Part shown: piece by piece, positions 35,508 to 47,205 of the stretch
Layout of the letters: each line of letters begins with the position of its first letter
How positions within the stretch are numbered: the stretch's first letter is position 1
Source: Distichodus sexfasciatus
Taxonomy: Eukaryota > Chordata > Actinopteri > Characiformes > Distichodontidae
Direction of reading: 5' to 3'
Assembly (NCBI GenBank): GCA_032718565.1
Contig: JAVGVS010000004.1
Location: 2,656,802 to 2,720,801 of the forward strand
Length of the DNA stretch: 64,000 bases
Notes under the pieces: generated by a model
What the model saw: the letters and a program-made list of their open reading frames with translations, nothing else
Databases searched by the model: none
What the model was told of the DNA's origin: nothing
Made by a program: the position numbers and the translations under genes

Positions 35508-35722
35508 GGCCCAAAATTTGAATTTATTCAAAATAAGCTGCTCTATTAGAGCTTAGACAAGAATATAAAAGTGTGAGAACTAACTGAAGAAAATATTGTT
35601 TTACAATCCAAAAGCTGTTGTCATGGTCTATGTACATTTGCAAATATGCTTTTGTTGTTGTGTCCAGTTGTCCAGAACTTGTGCATTTGAACGCTTCCCT
35701 GAGTCTCAAGGTCTCAGCAGTT

Positions 35723-35724
<2 letters not shown>

Positions 35725-35756
<32 letters not shown>
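35725..35756. repeat. (TG)n microsatellite
   Basis: A 32-base pure GT run. Confidence 0.95.
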
Positions 35757-35757
<1 letters not shown>

Positions 35758-35823
35758 TCTGATGAATTCATGGTGGCAGAGTGCTGACACAGTCTCTCAG
35801 TCTGACAGACAGTACCAAGAGAC

Positions 35824-35849
35824 CACACACACACACACACACACACACA
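35824..35849. repeat. (CA)n microsatellite
   Basis: A 26-base pure CA run, the complement of the (TG)n 67 bases upstream. Confidence 0.95.
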
Positions 35850-36111
35850 GCCATGCCAGTACCAAACATCAATCCACCTTAGACTTTAACAGTAATTACT
35901 ACATAATTACGAATAAATTGCTTTACCTAGCTGGCCAATTTACTGCCAAGGCACAAAACCTCCTCAAAGATCTTTTCAGCATTCTGTTTCCCCACCACTC
36001 TGCCAACTAGTTTTTGGTTTATTCAAAATAAATGCTAAGTTAAGACAGCTGCTGAAGAGACACAGCATCAACATTTGCTAACATAGCTAACTATGAATGA
36101 AAGTGAATCAT
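35850..36111. other. unassigned sequence
   Basis: Nothing recognised. Confidence 0.4.
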
Positions 36112-36119
36112 CATTTAGC

Positions 36120-36545
36120 TAGGGGTGGGTATTGGCAAGGACCCCATGATACAATACGTATCAAGATAGATGGGTTACTATATGATTATATCACGATACA
36201 TTGCAATACTATACATATTGCGATATATTGTGATATTGTACAGTTCACTGAACATGTAAAAACAGAGCTGAATGCAAGTTGCTGTGTACGATCTGGGTGG
36301 TCTTAATGAACCACATTACATTAATAATTCAGCCAAAACAACTAGTGAACACCAAAACGTTAAGATAAAGTACATAAGATTGAAAATAAGAAATTAAAGT
36401 GTCCAGCTAGTTATCTGAGGCTGCTTATGGTGCATTATTCTCACCCTCAGAAATATCGATTTTTGGAGCTAAAAATCAATATAGTATATTGTAAAAGGAA
36501 ATATTGCGATTATATTGGTTTATGGATTTTTTTTGCACGGCCCTA
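36120..36545. mobile_element. non-autonomous hAT element with 8-bp target duplication
   Basis: It starts TAGGGGTGGGTATTGGC and ends TTGCACGGCCCTA. The flanking octamers CATTTAGC (36112-36119) and CATTTAGG (36546-36553) match at 7 of 8 positions, as expected for a hAT insertion with one later mutation. The interior is rich in ATTGCGATATAT-type strings and has no transposase. Confidence 0.78.
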
Positions 36546-36553
36546 CATTTAGG

Positions 36554-38083
36554 CTTGAATTTTTAACAAAAGAAAGTAGTTTGCAAAAGCAGTGTTAGGG
36601 TAAATGTCCTATTTTTACTCATAGATTTCAATAATGGACCACAGTGGCCTCATAAAGGCAATCAGCCAAGGAGATTGGCACAAATGAGAGGCATCTACTA
36701 TGGTCAAAAATCACAATAAATATAGCATTTGTATATTTCCACAAATAAGGTTAAAAAGACACACTCAGTGTGAAAATAACCTTCCAAGCTAATCCTAGGA
36801 AAATATTGAATATGAAGATTTAAGGCTAAACACCTAGCAGCGAAGCCTCAGCCCGGGCGTCTTATTTCCAAATAACTCAGACTCTTCTTGCTCTATTGTG
36901 TACTATCTAGCGGAGGATTTTACTTAGTCTGTCATATTTACGAGCACTCGACTTAATCTCTTTCTGAAAAAGAAATCCTGCTGTTTTCTGGGCTAAATCG
37001 GCAGCAAAGTCTGGAGATGTTAACTGCTTTATAAATCGGGGCTAATGGCGATGGCATAATCTCTGCGGATGCTAATCCTGTCCACTGACCGGGCCGCGGG
37101 TCTTGGAGGAGCCCCGTTGGTCTGAGTGTATAAACTGATGACATAAACGTCTTACCCACTGTGGCAGGTCGCTCACGTGGCCCAGTGTTTACCACCAGAT
37201 TAAAGATGGAGGCGGGTTCTAACTGAGCTCTGATTCTCAAAGGTGAAAGACTTACATGCCTTTTTGCTTTTGAAAGTAAATGCAATGATTTTGGTCTCAA
37301 ATGTAGAAATTATTGGTTTTAAGCCTAAATGCTACGTTTCAGTACTCTGAATTAGAACAGAAGTTATTTGAGGCGATGTAATCTGATTACATCATGCTAA
37401 ATCATCCCTGACGTCCATTTTTGCCACCCTGCGGATGAGCAGCATGGAAGATGATGTTAGTTGAGACTAAATGTGTTTTCTGCTTCTTCTCAGCGCTAAA
37501 TCGTTACTATTTAATTCCAAAGACCAAGCCAAATCTAAAATTACCCAGTCCCGAAGAAGACTTTTTGGAGTTCAGACCTCAAGCTGGATTTGAACATGCA
37601 ATCTCTTGATGCATAGTTGAGTATTCTACCACTGGAACATCACCATCTAACATGAAAACACAATGCATGAGTAACATGGAACTATACTATTACATGGCAT
37701 TCTTTTCATTTTTGTCTTATAGCCCCAGCTTTGTCTGCGCATATGAGTTGAAACTCTCATATCTGTAGAACTAGCTCAACAGACTAGCTCACTTACTGTC
37801 TTTGGTAAAGTAAGCTTCTGCTCGTTTGTACCTTCTCTGTAATGTTTTTCATTGTTTCATATTTTTGGGTCTTTTCTGTCTTTTTTTCTGCCCTTGTGCC
37901 AGGTGATGTCAGCAACCTTCCTGCTTTCACCTATGCCTTTTTAAAGATTGAAATGCTCTAAAGACTGTTTTATAATATGCAGACAGAACTGTAGTAATGA
38001 AAGTGTATGAGTTTGGTCAACATTATCTTCTTCATTAGATGGGAAGGACAAATAATATTTGGGCATTAGGCAGTTCAAAGCCA
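36554..38083. other. unassigned sequence
   Basis: The stretch 36840-37250 is GC-richer with several CpGs and no repeat; a 115-codon minus open frame there has no splice signals. Nothing else was recognised. Confidence 0.35.
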
Positions 38084-38295
38084 TTAGATCCTCTGAATCC
38101 ATAACTCGATAGCGCTTGTCCAGCTTGGCCTGTCCTTATTTCTTTGTAGCCAGTTTTTAAGGTACCGAACATCCGGCAGTGATCTCATCCACTGGTCTTC
38201 CACCATCTGCTGCACCCAGATGGATGGAAGCAGTGCCGACACTGTTTGAGAAGAGGTGAAAGCTTTCTCCAAATCAAACACATCCAACAGTTGGC
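38084..38295 (-). CDS. candidate 3'-terminal coding exon on the minus strand, unidentified
   Basis: Read on the minus strand, a long pyrimidine tract (about 38296-38350) ends in CCTTTGAAG, a usable 3' splice site. An open frame of about 70 codons follows to a TAA at 38086-38084. The peptide includes LLDVFDLEKAFTSSQ, SIWVQQMVEDQWMRSLPDV, RYLKNWLQRNKDRPSWTS and ends ELWIQRI. It has four Trp, alternating hydrophobic and charged residues, and looks helical, unlike the low-complexity chance ORFs elsewhere in the window. If the acceptor is real, the intron enters in phase 1 (G|GC). No AATAAA was seen within about 150 bases after the stop. It could be the last exon of an opposite-strand or nested gene, a decayed copy of a processed transcript, or chance. 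Part of the pyrimidine tract is simply a (GA)n-type repeat on the other strand, which weakens the splice-site argument. The protein family was not recognised. Confidence 0.4.
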
Positions 38296-38309
38296 CTTCA
38301 AAGGCCAGG

Positions 38310-39164
38310 GAAAGAGGGAAAAAGAGAGAACGAGAGTGAAAGCGAGAAGAAACTCAGACAGCAATACAGAGAGAGAGAGAGGAGAGTGAGAGTGAGTGAT
38401 GGAGTGCATGGGTTTTTCGTCTGTGTTCCGCACCCTGTGTGCATCGATTGAACTCGTACATGGGAGGGGGAGTAAATGATAGACTCTCGGCTGATTCAGA
38501 AAGCCATTGAATCTCAGCGAGTGGCCCCACTTTCCCCCATTCAGAGCTCTGTTATTTCCACTAATCATAAGCTTCCAGCTTCCATCTACTCAGATTTACT
38601 CCCTCTCTATGCTGTTTCGTGCCTGATTGTGGCTGCTGTTCGTGACAAGAAGGACTCAAAAGAAAACCATTGATGGCTTGACTTTCTGACTTTGGCTTTC
38701 CCTTCAGAACACTCCTGCATGGCAGGCAGACCTGACCACCGTAGCATGTCACGTCCACTTGATTGTCAGAAGCCTATGAAGGAACAAAAGGACCTGGTTT
38801 GAGCTGTGTTTTGAAAGCTTTTCTTATGAAGGTCTGACCATTGGAACTGGAAGCAAAATGTTCTCTCATCTAGAGAAAGATTCAATGGTTCAATGGTTAT
38901 TCAGTTGTTCAAGAATATACTGCAAATGTTGCAGTTCATGAACAAATTTCCATTCAGTTTTTCTTCTAGAGCTATACAATATGACACAGAAATATTTTTG
39001 TACATATTTTTTCAAACTAAATGATAATTTTTAATTTGGAGAGAATTAAATATTACATAATTTGAGGGATTTTGTAGAGGACTGCATGTGCATAGAAAAT
39101 ACTAGCAAGACTTAAATGATACATTATAGAGCAAATTGTGGAATTTGTAGAATAATACAATTTT
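38310..39164. other. unassigned sequence
   Basis: It starts with the GA-rich tract (38310-38400) that forms the pyrimidine tract of the minus-strand exon candidate. No other feature was seen. Confidence 0.35.
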
Positions 39165-39177
39165 TTAATTTGTTGAA

Positions 39178-39440
39178 GGGCGACACGGTGGCGCAAGGGT
39201 TAGCGCTGCTGCCTCACAGTGAGCACGTCCTGGGTTTGATCCCCGGGTCGGCCATAGGGCCTTTCGGAGTTTGTATGTTCTCCCCGTGTTCGCATGGGTT
39301 TCTGCCAGGGACTCTGGTATCCGGTTTGGACCGTGGGTTTCCTATGTGCCCTGTGGTGCGTTGGCGCCTGCCTGCACCCATCGGTCTCCGGTTCCCACTG
39401 CAACCCCGATTGGGATTAAGCAGTTGGGATAATGAATGAG
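39178..39440 (+). mobile_element. V-SINE copy with target duplication
   Basis: The head GGGCGACACGGTGGCGCAAG and GGTTAGCGCTGCTGCCTCAC is followed by TTGATCCCCGGGTCGG, part of the V-domain (GTATGTTCTCCCCGTGTTCG) and a tail GATTGGGATTAAGCAGTTGG then AATGAATGAG. The 13-mer TTAATTTGTTGAA flanks both ends (39165-39177 and 39441-39453). It is shorter than the copy at 35168 because parts of the middle are missing. Confidence 0.92.
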
Positions 39441-39453
39441 TTAATTTGTTGAA

Positions 39454-41394
39454 TTAAAGACAAAATTTTATCACACTAGAACAGCAATGGAAAATGAGCA
39501 GCAAAAAAGTTGTACCATGATGTGTTAGATTAAATTCGCCTTAACACTGTCGATCTGATATGACTGTTGCACATACAAAAACTTTGCAATGATGAGGCTG
39601 AAAAGCTATACTGTGAAATATTGTGTAGTTGCATTGGGTAGATTGGGACTGTGCAGATGACGTGGACGCATCTGTGTTCTGCAGTCGCAGTGAATCGAAA
39701 GTGTCACGAGAAACGAGAGATTTCTCTCTCTCACTCTCACACTCACTTTTACCCCCTCCACTCTCCTCTCAGTGTCTGTGAGCACAGATTGTGCCGAGTC
39801 ATGCCAACATGGTGCCCGCTGTTGCTGAGCGGCAGCTGGTGAGATGTTAGAATGATGCATTCGTGCCAGCCTGGCATGCTGGGAAGGGGTATTGTCTGTG
39901 TGTGTGTCTGTGTATATGCTGGCATAGTACAAATCCAGTGGTCAGTCCAGAGAAAAACTGCCCCAAGTCTGAGCCGCCATCTGATGGTTTGCTAGTCACT
40001 GTAAGCGCTGAACAGCCGTCCTCACTCCCTCGAACACATATTCAAGATCCGGGCGCCTTCTTGACACCTTTGCCCATTAGCTCCTGGCATTGAAAGCACA
40101 AATGGTGTGTGAACAACGCTAAACCCCACCACCATCCACCACATGCCCTCTGAGGCTGGTACCATGGAGCCTCCCTGTGCAGATGTTGGATTCAGTCTGT
40201 GTTTGCTGGTTCTTGCCTTTAACAGATGACTAGTAAGGCTGGTGCTGACTTTGAGTCAATTTTAAAACATTTTAAGACACAAACAGATAGGCAGATTATG
40301 AAACATATTTAAAAATATGATTTTTGCATTTCATTTTTTTTGTAGAAAAATATTGAATTGCAATTTTCAATACAGAAGATTCTAAGACTAAGTCCACCAA
40401 AGCAAACCTTGCCTTGAGTCTCTTTAATGGACATTCTTAAAGTTTGTTGTTGTGCTTTATGGGAGAAGGAGTGAGTTGTGTCTGTCTGACCTCTAAGTCA
40501 TATTAGCATGTTCAATTAGTCTGAAGGTTGAAAGTTAAACAGGACGTTCAACCTCACTCAGGTAGAGGTGTAATCTCATAAAGGAACAGAGCATGAAGCT
40601 GCACATGTGCTTAATTTGTTTTATATATTAATTTTATGGGCAGAATATTTTTGGAGACTGTAGACTTTAAGGAAATACTCAGATATTATTCGGATTTGCA
40701 TAGTCTGTCTTGACTTGTAATTTGAACTTGGCCAAACCGTCTAAGTGACTAAGGAGTATAGTCTTCTGAATGATACATGACAAAATTAAAGACTAGTAAT
40801 GTTCCATAGTCTGATAATTTAATAGGTTAGTCTGATAGGTGGTTCTGTGAGAAGACAACAGCCTAACTTTTTGTGTGCATATTTTGTGTGCCTCATCCAT
40901 CAAAAACTGCAAATGCAGTCTGAGGTCATTATTTATAAATGAGAGTCTTTATTTGTCCATACAGGACAGCGCCATAATTCAGGTGGCTTTGGAGGTGTAC
41001 TGTGCGTGTGTATCCTCTCTTCCCCTGCACTCAATCTTGCCTCTGCTCTGTGCTGAATTCAGTTGAGGGCTCGTCCAATCACGTTACTCCATTTCCTTCA
41101 CTCTCCACCAATCAGAGGGCAGGAGAGCGACAATGTGGCTAGCAACTGGAGAGGAGGCTGGGGGGCTGGGCCCAAGGACACGCTTGTGTGCGTGTATACT
41201 GTATATAATGGAGTTGATGCATTGTGTGAGGGAGGTTTTCACGTCTTTTATGCACTTTAGGTCTTGCAGCATGTATTATGTCAAGATCGTACAGCCATGG
41301 TGTGTGTCTTCATGCAAACCTCTCATACTGTATAGATTGGAGTTGATGCATTGTGTGTGATGGAGGTATTCACATCGTCACTACACTTGAGGTA
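39454..41394. other. unassigned sequence
   Basis: Open frames at 39606-40093 on both strands lack splice signals or motifs. No repeat was recognised. Confidence 0.35.
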
Positions 41395-41402
41395 TTGCAC
41401 AT

Positions 41403-41821
41403 TAGGGCTGGGCAGTTAATTGAAAATTAATCAAGACTGACATTCAGAATGCCTTAATCTTGCCTTTTTCGGTTATTCCAATTATTTTAAAATGTCTTTA
41501 GTACTTTTTTGAATTTTTCCCTGTCTGTGTTCATGTATTGTCACCTTAAAAATGTACTACTGTAGTTGTTGTCATGTGAATCTGCTCTGCCCAGTCTGCC
41601 ACTACATATGTATATTCCCTTATTTCAAAATCACAAGGAAAAGATATACACTCTTTCATTAATGCAATGGAAGAGTCCAGAATAGTTGATCATATTTATA
41701 CTACAAAGTTTGTCAGAGAGCTACGAGGACAAATAACAAAATAATTTGTCATTAATTGTAATCAAGGTAAAAATGATCAGTTAATTGTGATATTGATTTG
41801 AGGTCATATTGCCCAGCCCTA
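41403..41821. mobile_element. non-autonomous hAT element with 8-bp target duplication
   Basis: Perfect 12-bp inverted ends TAGGGCTGGGCA and TGCCCAGCCCTA enclose 419 bp. The octamers TTGCACAT (41395-41402) and CTGCACAT (41822-41829) match at 7 of 8 positions. The subterminal GTTAATTG motif is also inverted (CAGTTAATTG at both ends). No ORF. Confidence 0.85.
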
Positions 41822-41829
41822 CTGCACAT

Positions 41830-44023
41830 ATGTATATACCATATCTCATGGATGGCACAGCCATAATGTGTGTGTGTGTGTGTGTGTCCTTTTGAGTGTG
41901 TGTGAGGCACACAGACAATGTCAGGAAGAAATATACCCCACTGTCACATCCATAACACAAGACATATTCCCTCAGCTCCTCAAGCCGCCTCATCTCCGCT
42001 CTCTTATCAGACCGTTAGAACCGGTCTGCCTCTGCCGTATTGATATGTTTGCCAGAATGAATAGCGACTGCGGTGGCGAGCTCATTCTGTTCACGGCTGA
42101 TTTATGAAGGGACTCCTGATAAAGAACGAGTTGTCCCGCCCGCTCTCCTGCCCTGCCTGCCTTCCCTGGTGCTGCCAAGCAGCCGCTATAATCCCTGGGG
42201 TCAGCAGTGTGGCATAACAATGCTCTGGCAGGGCATTTTTGTCTCTTAGTGTGGAAACCGATGATGTCCAGACCTGGTGGGCTCCAAACTTAAAGCTAAG
42301 AGAAAGCTCCAAATCCCAAAAAGTTGGTCGTGAACAGATGCTAACAGTTTTATTAGGAACACACACCATTGCAGAAGCAACACCACCTTGTCCCATGTCC
42401 TGTTTGTGTTAGTCCTTTACTAGCCTTACTTCAGTCAGTTTTTAGACCACAGAAACCTTTTTGTTTGGATAGTTCTGATTTTGACTATCTCAGCCTAGCC
42501 GTGATATTGGCATGTATCAAGAAGTTCAGCAGTGCTGCTGCCTTATACACTCATCGCAGCACAACACACACCCATGTCACCCCTATGTATGTCAGCGTGT
42601 TGAGAACAAGCTCAAACCTCAGCTCCACTAGGCTCGTGTTGTCACAAACTGCACCGTTGTCACCTTGTTCCAGAAAAAACGATCATGTGTAGATGTAAAA
42701 AGGTTCAAACTCTGAACCATATGTATGTTTTAACCCTTGCTTCCCTTCATTGTGAATTACATGTATGGACATGTTCATAAGATCCATAAGCATCTTTAAA
42801 TATCTTTAAAGATATTCACATCTATTACAATCTGACACTTGACAAGCCCGCTCCAAAAAGGCAAGCCGGTGTCTCTTCCATCTGACGTTTGGGTTCTCTC
42901 CATTGATCCTAAAACCTTGCACTCTGGTGCTGTGGAGAGCATCCTGACTTATGACCTTCTGGTTTGGGAGCAGCTGAATCCAGAACAGTAAACTTTTGTA
43001 AACACAGATTGTCTCTTACATCTCTGTACATATGAAAGTTAATGTTGACACGTATCCTGTATTGACTTCCTTCTAACTAAGACCAACACTCTGGCCATTA
43101 AATCACACCCCCATTGTGTCCACCAACATATTTTTTAACAGCAGTCCAAACTTTCCAACTTTGGTATAATGTCCAAAAACTGATTGAGCCTTATCCTCCT
43201 TAACTTTCCATTGGATAAAGTATCCTAAAGTGTGAGTAGCACGGCTGCTGACTCATTCGTCTCAACTGAAGGAACATCAAAATCTGAAGAGAGAAACACA
43301 TGGTGAGAGGGATTAAAATGACGGCCAGGCAAAACGCCTGAGAAAACAAGCTTGTTTTTTTTCCGAGTGACAGCCGAAGTTAAAGCTCTGTCTAGAATGA
43401 ATGATTCCATCAGTGTATTGAGAGAACAATGGCCGCCTACTCACTAAAAGATTTGTTTTCCCCCCCATTCCCTCAGGAAAGAGTGGTCCTTTTTAATGTG
43501 TTATGAAACAAGAGGCAGATTTAGTTACCGTGCTGGATTTCAGCAGTGCTTTCTGTAGTCAAATGTCTACAGACCTTAGGTTTTCCATGTTGCTTCGTTG
43601 TTATTTTTCAGGCTGTAGCTGGTGGTTTTTTGTTAAAGAAAAAAATCCTGGAATTACTCAAATTACTGTTTCATTCACCCTGAATGTGCTATTCATGAAA
43701 AACGTAACAGGCTAAATGGAATCTCTTCCTATCAAAAATCTTTTCACAAAGTGAATGAAAAAGTCACTGAGGCCATAATAGTGTCAGCCACCTTTCATAA
43801 TAATTATGGGATAGTGTACCTCTTTCAACAGACATCCATGAGACTCTGTAGTAGTCTTAAACATGATTACAAGCGTATAGTTCACGTCATTTTTTTGTTA
43901 TCTGTCTGTATTTTTGGAACCTTGGAGTAAATTGGGAATTACTGGAATAAATTGACCTTAAAAGTCTCAGGCTTAAGATCTTTTTTGGCGCATTAGCGCT
44001 TTTAAACTTATATATGTATAATA
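41830..44023. other. unassigned sequence with a (TG)n run
   Basis: (TG)n lies at 41867-41887. The stretch 41985-42230 is GC-rich and repeat-free. No exon was recognised. Confidence 0.35.
41867..41887. repeat. (TG)n microsatellite
   Basis: A 21-base pure run shortly after the hAT element. Confidence 0.9.
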
Positions 44024-44037
44024 AACTCAATGTAGAG

Positions 44038-44433
44038 GGGCAGCACAGTGGTGCAGTGGTTAGCACTGCAGCTTCACAGCGAGAAGGTCCAGTGTTTGAT
44101 CCCCAGGTCGGCCGTAGAACCTTTCTGTGTGGAGTTTGCATGCTCTCCCTGTGTTTGTGTGGGTTTCCTCTGGGTGCTCCGGTCTCCTCCCACAGACCCA
44201 AAAAAGCATGCACTGTAGGTTAATTGGCAACTTTAAATTGGCCCTGTAAGGTGTAACTGAGAGTGTTATTGTGTGAGTGTGTGCCCTGCAATGTGTTGCT
44301 GCCTGCCCAGGGCTGGTCCCTGCTTTGTGCCTGTAAGTTCCTGGGATAGGCTCCGGTCGACCCCCCACCCCCACCCCGCCGCGGCCCTGGTTGGAATTAA
44401 ATGGAATTGGTATGGATAATGAATGAATAAATG
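44038..44433 (+). mobile_element. V-SINE copy, near full length
   Basis: The head (GGGCAGCACAGTGGTGCAGT, GGTTAGCACTGCAGC), V-domain (TTTCTGTGTGGAGTTTGCAT, GGGTTTCCTCTGGGTGCTCC) and tail (GGGATAGGCTCCGG, ATGAATGAATAAATG) are in order. Flanks AACTCAATGTAGA (44024-44036) and AACTCAATAGAGA (44434-44446) are a diverged target duplication. The 126-codon minus open frame in it is not a gene. Confidence 0.9.
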
Positions 44434-44446
44434 AACTCAATAGAGA

Positions 44447-46608
44447 AAGAAAATATAGATATGAGATTAAATATAACCCTCAAAACGAATGTTTTTTGGA
44501 ATATTTTTGATCCATCTGATGGTGCATTAATAATTCTCAGCACCATTTCAAATTTTAAGCTATGTCTCGAAACTACAGGGTTATTGTACTCATTTGCTTC
44601 CTTCTTCAATGCTGTGAGTCTCTTTGTCTTTATTTTCAGCATGTACTTGCTTCGTAATTAGAAATCCCCTCCAGATCATTCATATTGATAGCTCAGTGTC
44701 CAGCTGCCCCCTGAGCTGAGCCATTTAACAGAACAATGGCCACCTTGGCATTTTGGCAGGGCAGACGTTGGGGTCGATCTTTCTGGATGAGTTGTGCGTG
44801 TGGGTGTATGTGTGTGTGTCACCGTTTCTTCATCAGCCAACACATCAGTTTAAAGATCTGTTAAAAAGAGCCGGAGAGATGCCTCTTTCCCTGTCTGTGT
44901 CCAAACCTCCAAACTTAATCATATTTTAAAGTGAGGACCAAAGCAGATTGTCCTCAGACCATTTCTCTGGAGATGCCATGTATTTTTTCCCCATTATTTT
45001 CACCAGAATTCATCAATATTCCAACTTCCTTTACAATGTGAAAGCATAAAACTTATTCATTCTGATTCATTCTCCAACAACTGGTGCTCATTGCATTATT
45101 AATGGAATTTTAGTTATAAAGGTGGACAGTGGAATTTGACAAACTGCCATAAATGCGACGATAAAACAATCGGACACGGTTGCAACGTAATAGATCCCCC
45201 AGCACTTTTTACACGTCTCTTCAATGGCACTTTAAAAATGCGTATTGATTGGAATGAATATGATCTGCGTTGCTAAAGAGCTCTTCCGTGGACACATTAC
45301 TGCAGTGATGAATACTTATCAGCCTGTATTAGATTCCCATCCCTCGCTGACTCGATTAAGCCATCAAGCGTTTGAAGGTCTCCATGCGCCTGCCTGACAA
45401 GGCCAGCCTCCTATAACTCTCTCCTCAGAACCTCGTCTTTACATGCCACAAGGACACTGAGATGATGAAAACGTCCCTGGGACAAAACAGCATGCCCTTC
45501 CTCGTCCTTTTCTCTCAACGTCATCATCCTACCCCTGACTGTGGCAATAGGACTCAAGGGCATAATTCCCATCCCATTTGCCCTGAAGTTCATGTTGATC
45601 TGTGTCCCTGATGTCAGTTGCTGTCTTCTCCATAAAGGCATATTTGGAATTTATACTTGGTCCCCACGGTCTTTTTTGTCATGCTCTTCAATGGCCCTAA
45701 TCTTTTTTATTGGATCAGAGATAAACACATTTTGACTGGGCCTTAATTCTCTTTTTATGTTTTTTTTCCGCAAACTGGACAGATCCCACAATCTCCTTTT
45801 GCTGTGAGGTCAAAAGCAGAGGAAGGAGGAACAAATTGTCCTCCTTTAACTTGTCGCTCCGAGATAGGGATCAGTACTGGCAGCTGGCATCATTTTCTCA
45901 CATACAACAAGCTCACCCTTCCCTCCCTCTGTCTCTCCAAAGAAAAGAAAAAAATGCATCTAGTCTTGTTCTGGTGTCTCCAGTGGTTTATATCGAGCTC
46001 TCATTGAGGTCGGCTATTGGTGCCTCCCCTGGAGGATGAAGCGTAGTTGGCAAAAGCTCTCAGTCCTTCCATCTGCACTGTTTTACTCCCTGATTAGCCA
46101 TGGTACTGGGAATGAGAAGTGCTAGTGAGATGGCGTTGAGTGGATCCTGCTTCACCATGCAGCTGATGCCCCTATGGATTTGAGTGAAAAAAAGAAAGAT
46201 GGTCATGTACATTGGACCACATCTGTCTGTTATGTAATGTGAGTGAGCCAACGCTTGTTGTTGTGTTGCATTATTTGTCTCGCTCAACTAATCTGCTTAG
46301 TAATTGTGAGGGAGATTCTGTCTGTGTACCCAGGCGAGCTTTTGCTTATGTGGATAGGGAGGGTGATGCCTTTAGCTCATGTTAATTAGAGCGCATGCTG
46401 GGTGGTAGCTGGTTTCTGGTGCTGTTATTGTCATGTGGAGTTTGAGCTGTTGCTTTTGTTTACTTCTGGTGTGGAAGAGGTTGGAGACTAGCCAGACTTT
46501 TCATCCCCTCTTCTCTCCTCTCTTCTTATTTGTGCCACCCTACCAGGAAGTAACAGGATGTTGGCATCTTTGACTTGCTTCACTTCCATCTTTCAGACTG
46601 ACCACCAG
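44447..46608. other. unassigned sequence
   Basis: No recognised repeat. Open frames at 45411-45735 and 45804-46039 show no splice signals or motifs. Confidence 0.35.
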
Positions 46609-46612
46609 TTAA

Positions 46613-47201
46613 AGGAGAACTCCAGCACGTTTGAATTTATATTCTACGGTTAGAGGTCTTTGAGTACTGTCAGTTGTCAAAAAATGAAACAAATGGTAAC
46701 GGTGCTACCTTGTGGGGATATAGTGGAAGCAGCGAGCCTGGCCAGGCAGCTAATGAGCAAAGTGACCAGGGCAGTTTTCTAACGTCAAAATTAATGCCAT
46801 TTTTGTATATGTCATCCTGTAAATGGGAATAGAAACAAGTCTGACAATCAACTCTTTTGGATGTGGCAGAAATCCACAGAGGTATGTGACAGCCTGCTTA
46901 AACTCTTGTTTCATACAGTTCCTTTACCATGGCTGAGTTAAACAGGTGTAGTGTTATGTCCGTAAGGTCCTAGATATGTTGCACGAGGCTAAGACAGATA
47001 TGTACAGTCTCATTAGTGGCACAAAAATGGCATTAACTTTGACATTAGTAATCTGCCCTGATCAATTTGCTTATTACCTGTCTGGCCAGGCTCACGTCTA
47101 CCCCAATATCTCTGCCAAGGTAGCACTGATTTCTTTCATTTTTTGACAACTGACAGTACTCAAAGACCTGTATGTAAGTTCAAACATGCCAATGTTCTCC
47201 T
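46613..47201. mobile_element. TTAA-type MITE with about 190-bp inverted arms
   Basis: The left arm (46613-46805) and right arm (47020-47201) are reverse complements with moderate divergence, sharing AGGAGAAC ends, TGAGTACTGTCAGTTGTCAA, AATGAAA, GGTGCTACCTTG, GCCTGGCCAG and TAATGCCATTTTTGT. TTAA lies at both junctions (46609-46612 and 47202-47205). TTAA duplication and 5'-AG ends fit Kolobok or piggyBac-type transposition. There is no ORF. Confidence 0.82.
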
Positions 47202-47205
47202 TTAA

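Noticed and set aside
38185..38568. 127-codon minus open frame overlapping the exon candidate
   Set aside because: It runs through the GA-rich tract in another frame, with Ser/Leu low-complexity sequence; the frame ending at 38084 is more protein-like.
44060..44440. 126-codon minus open frame
   Set aside because: Antisense of a V-SINE; similar frames appear at the other V-SINE copies.
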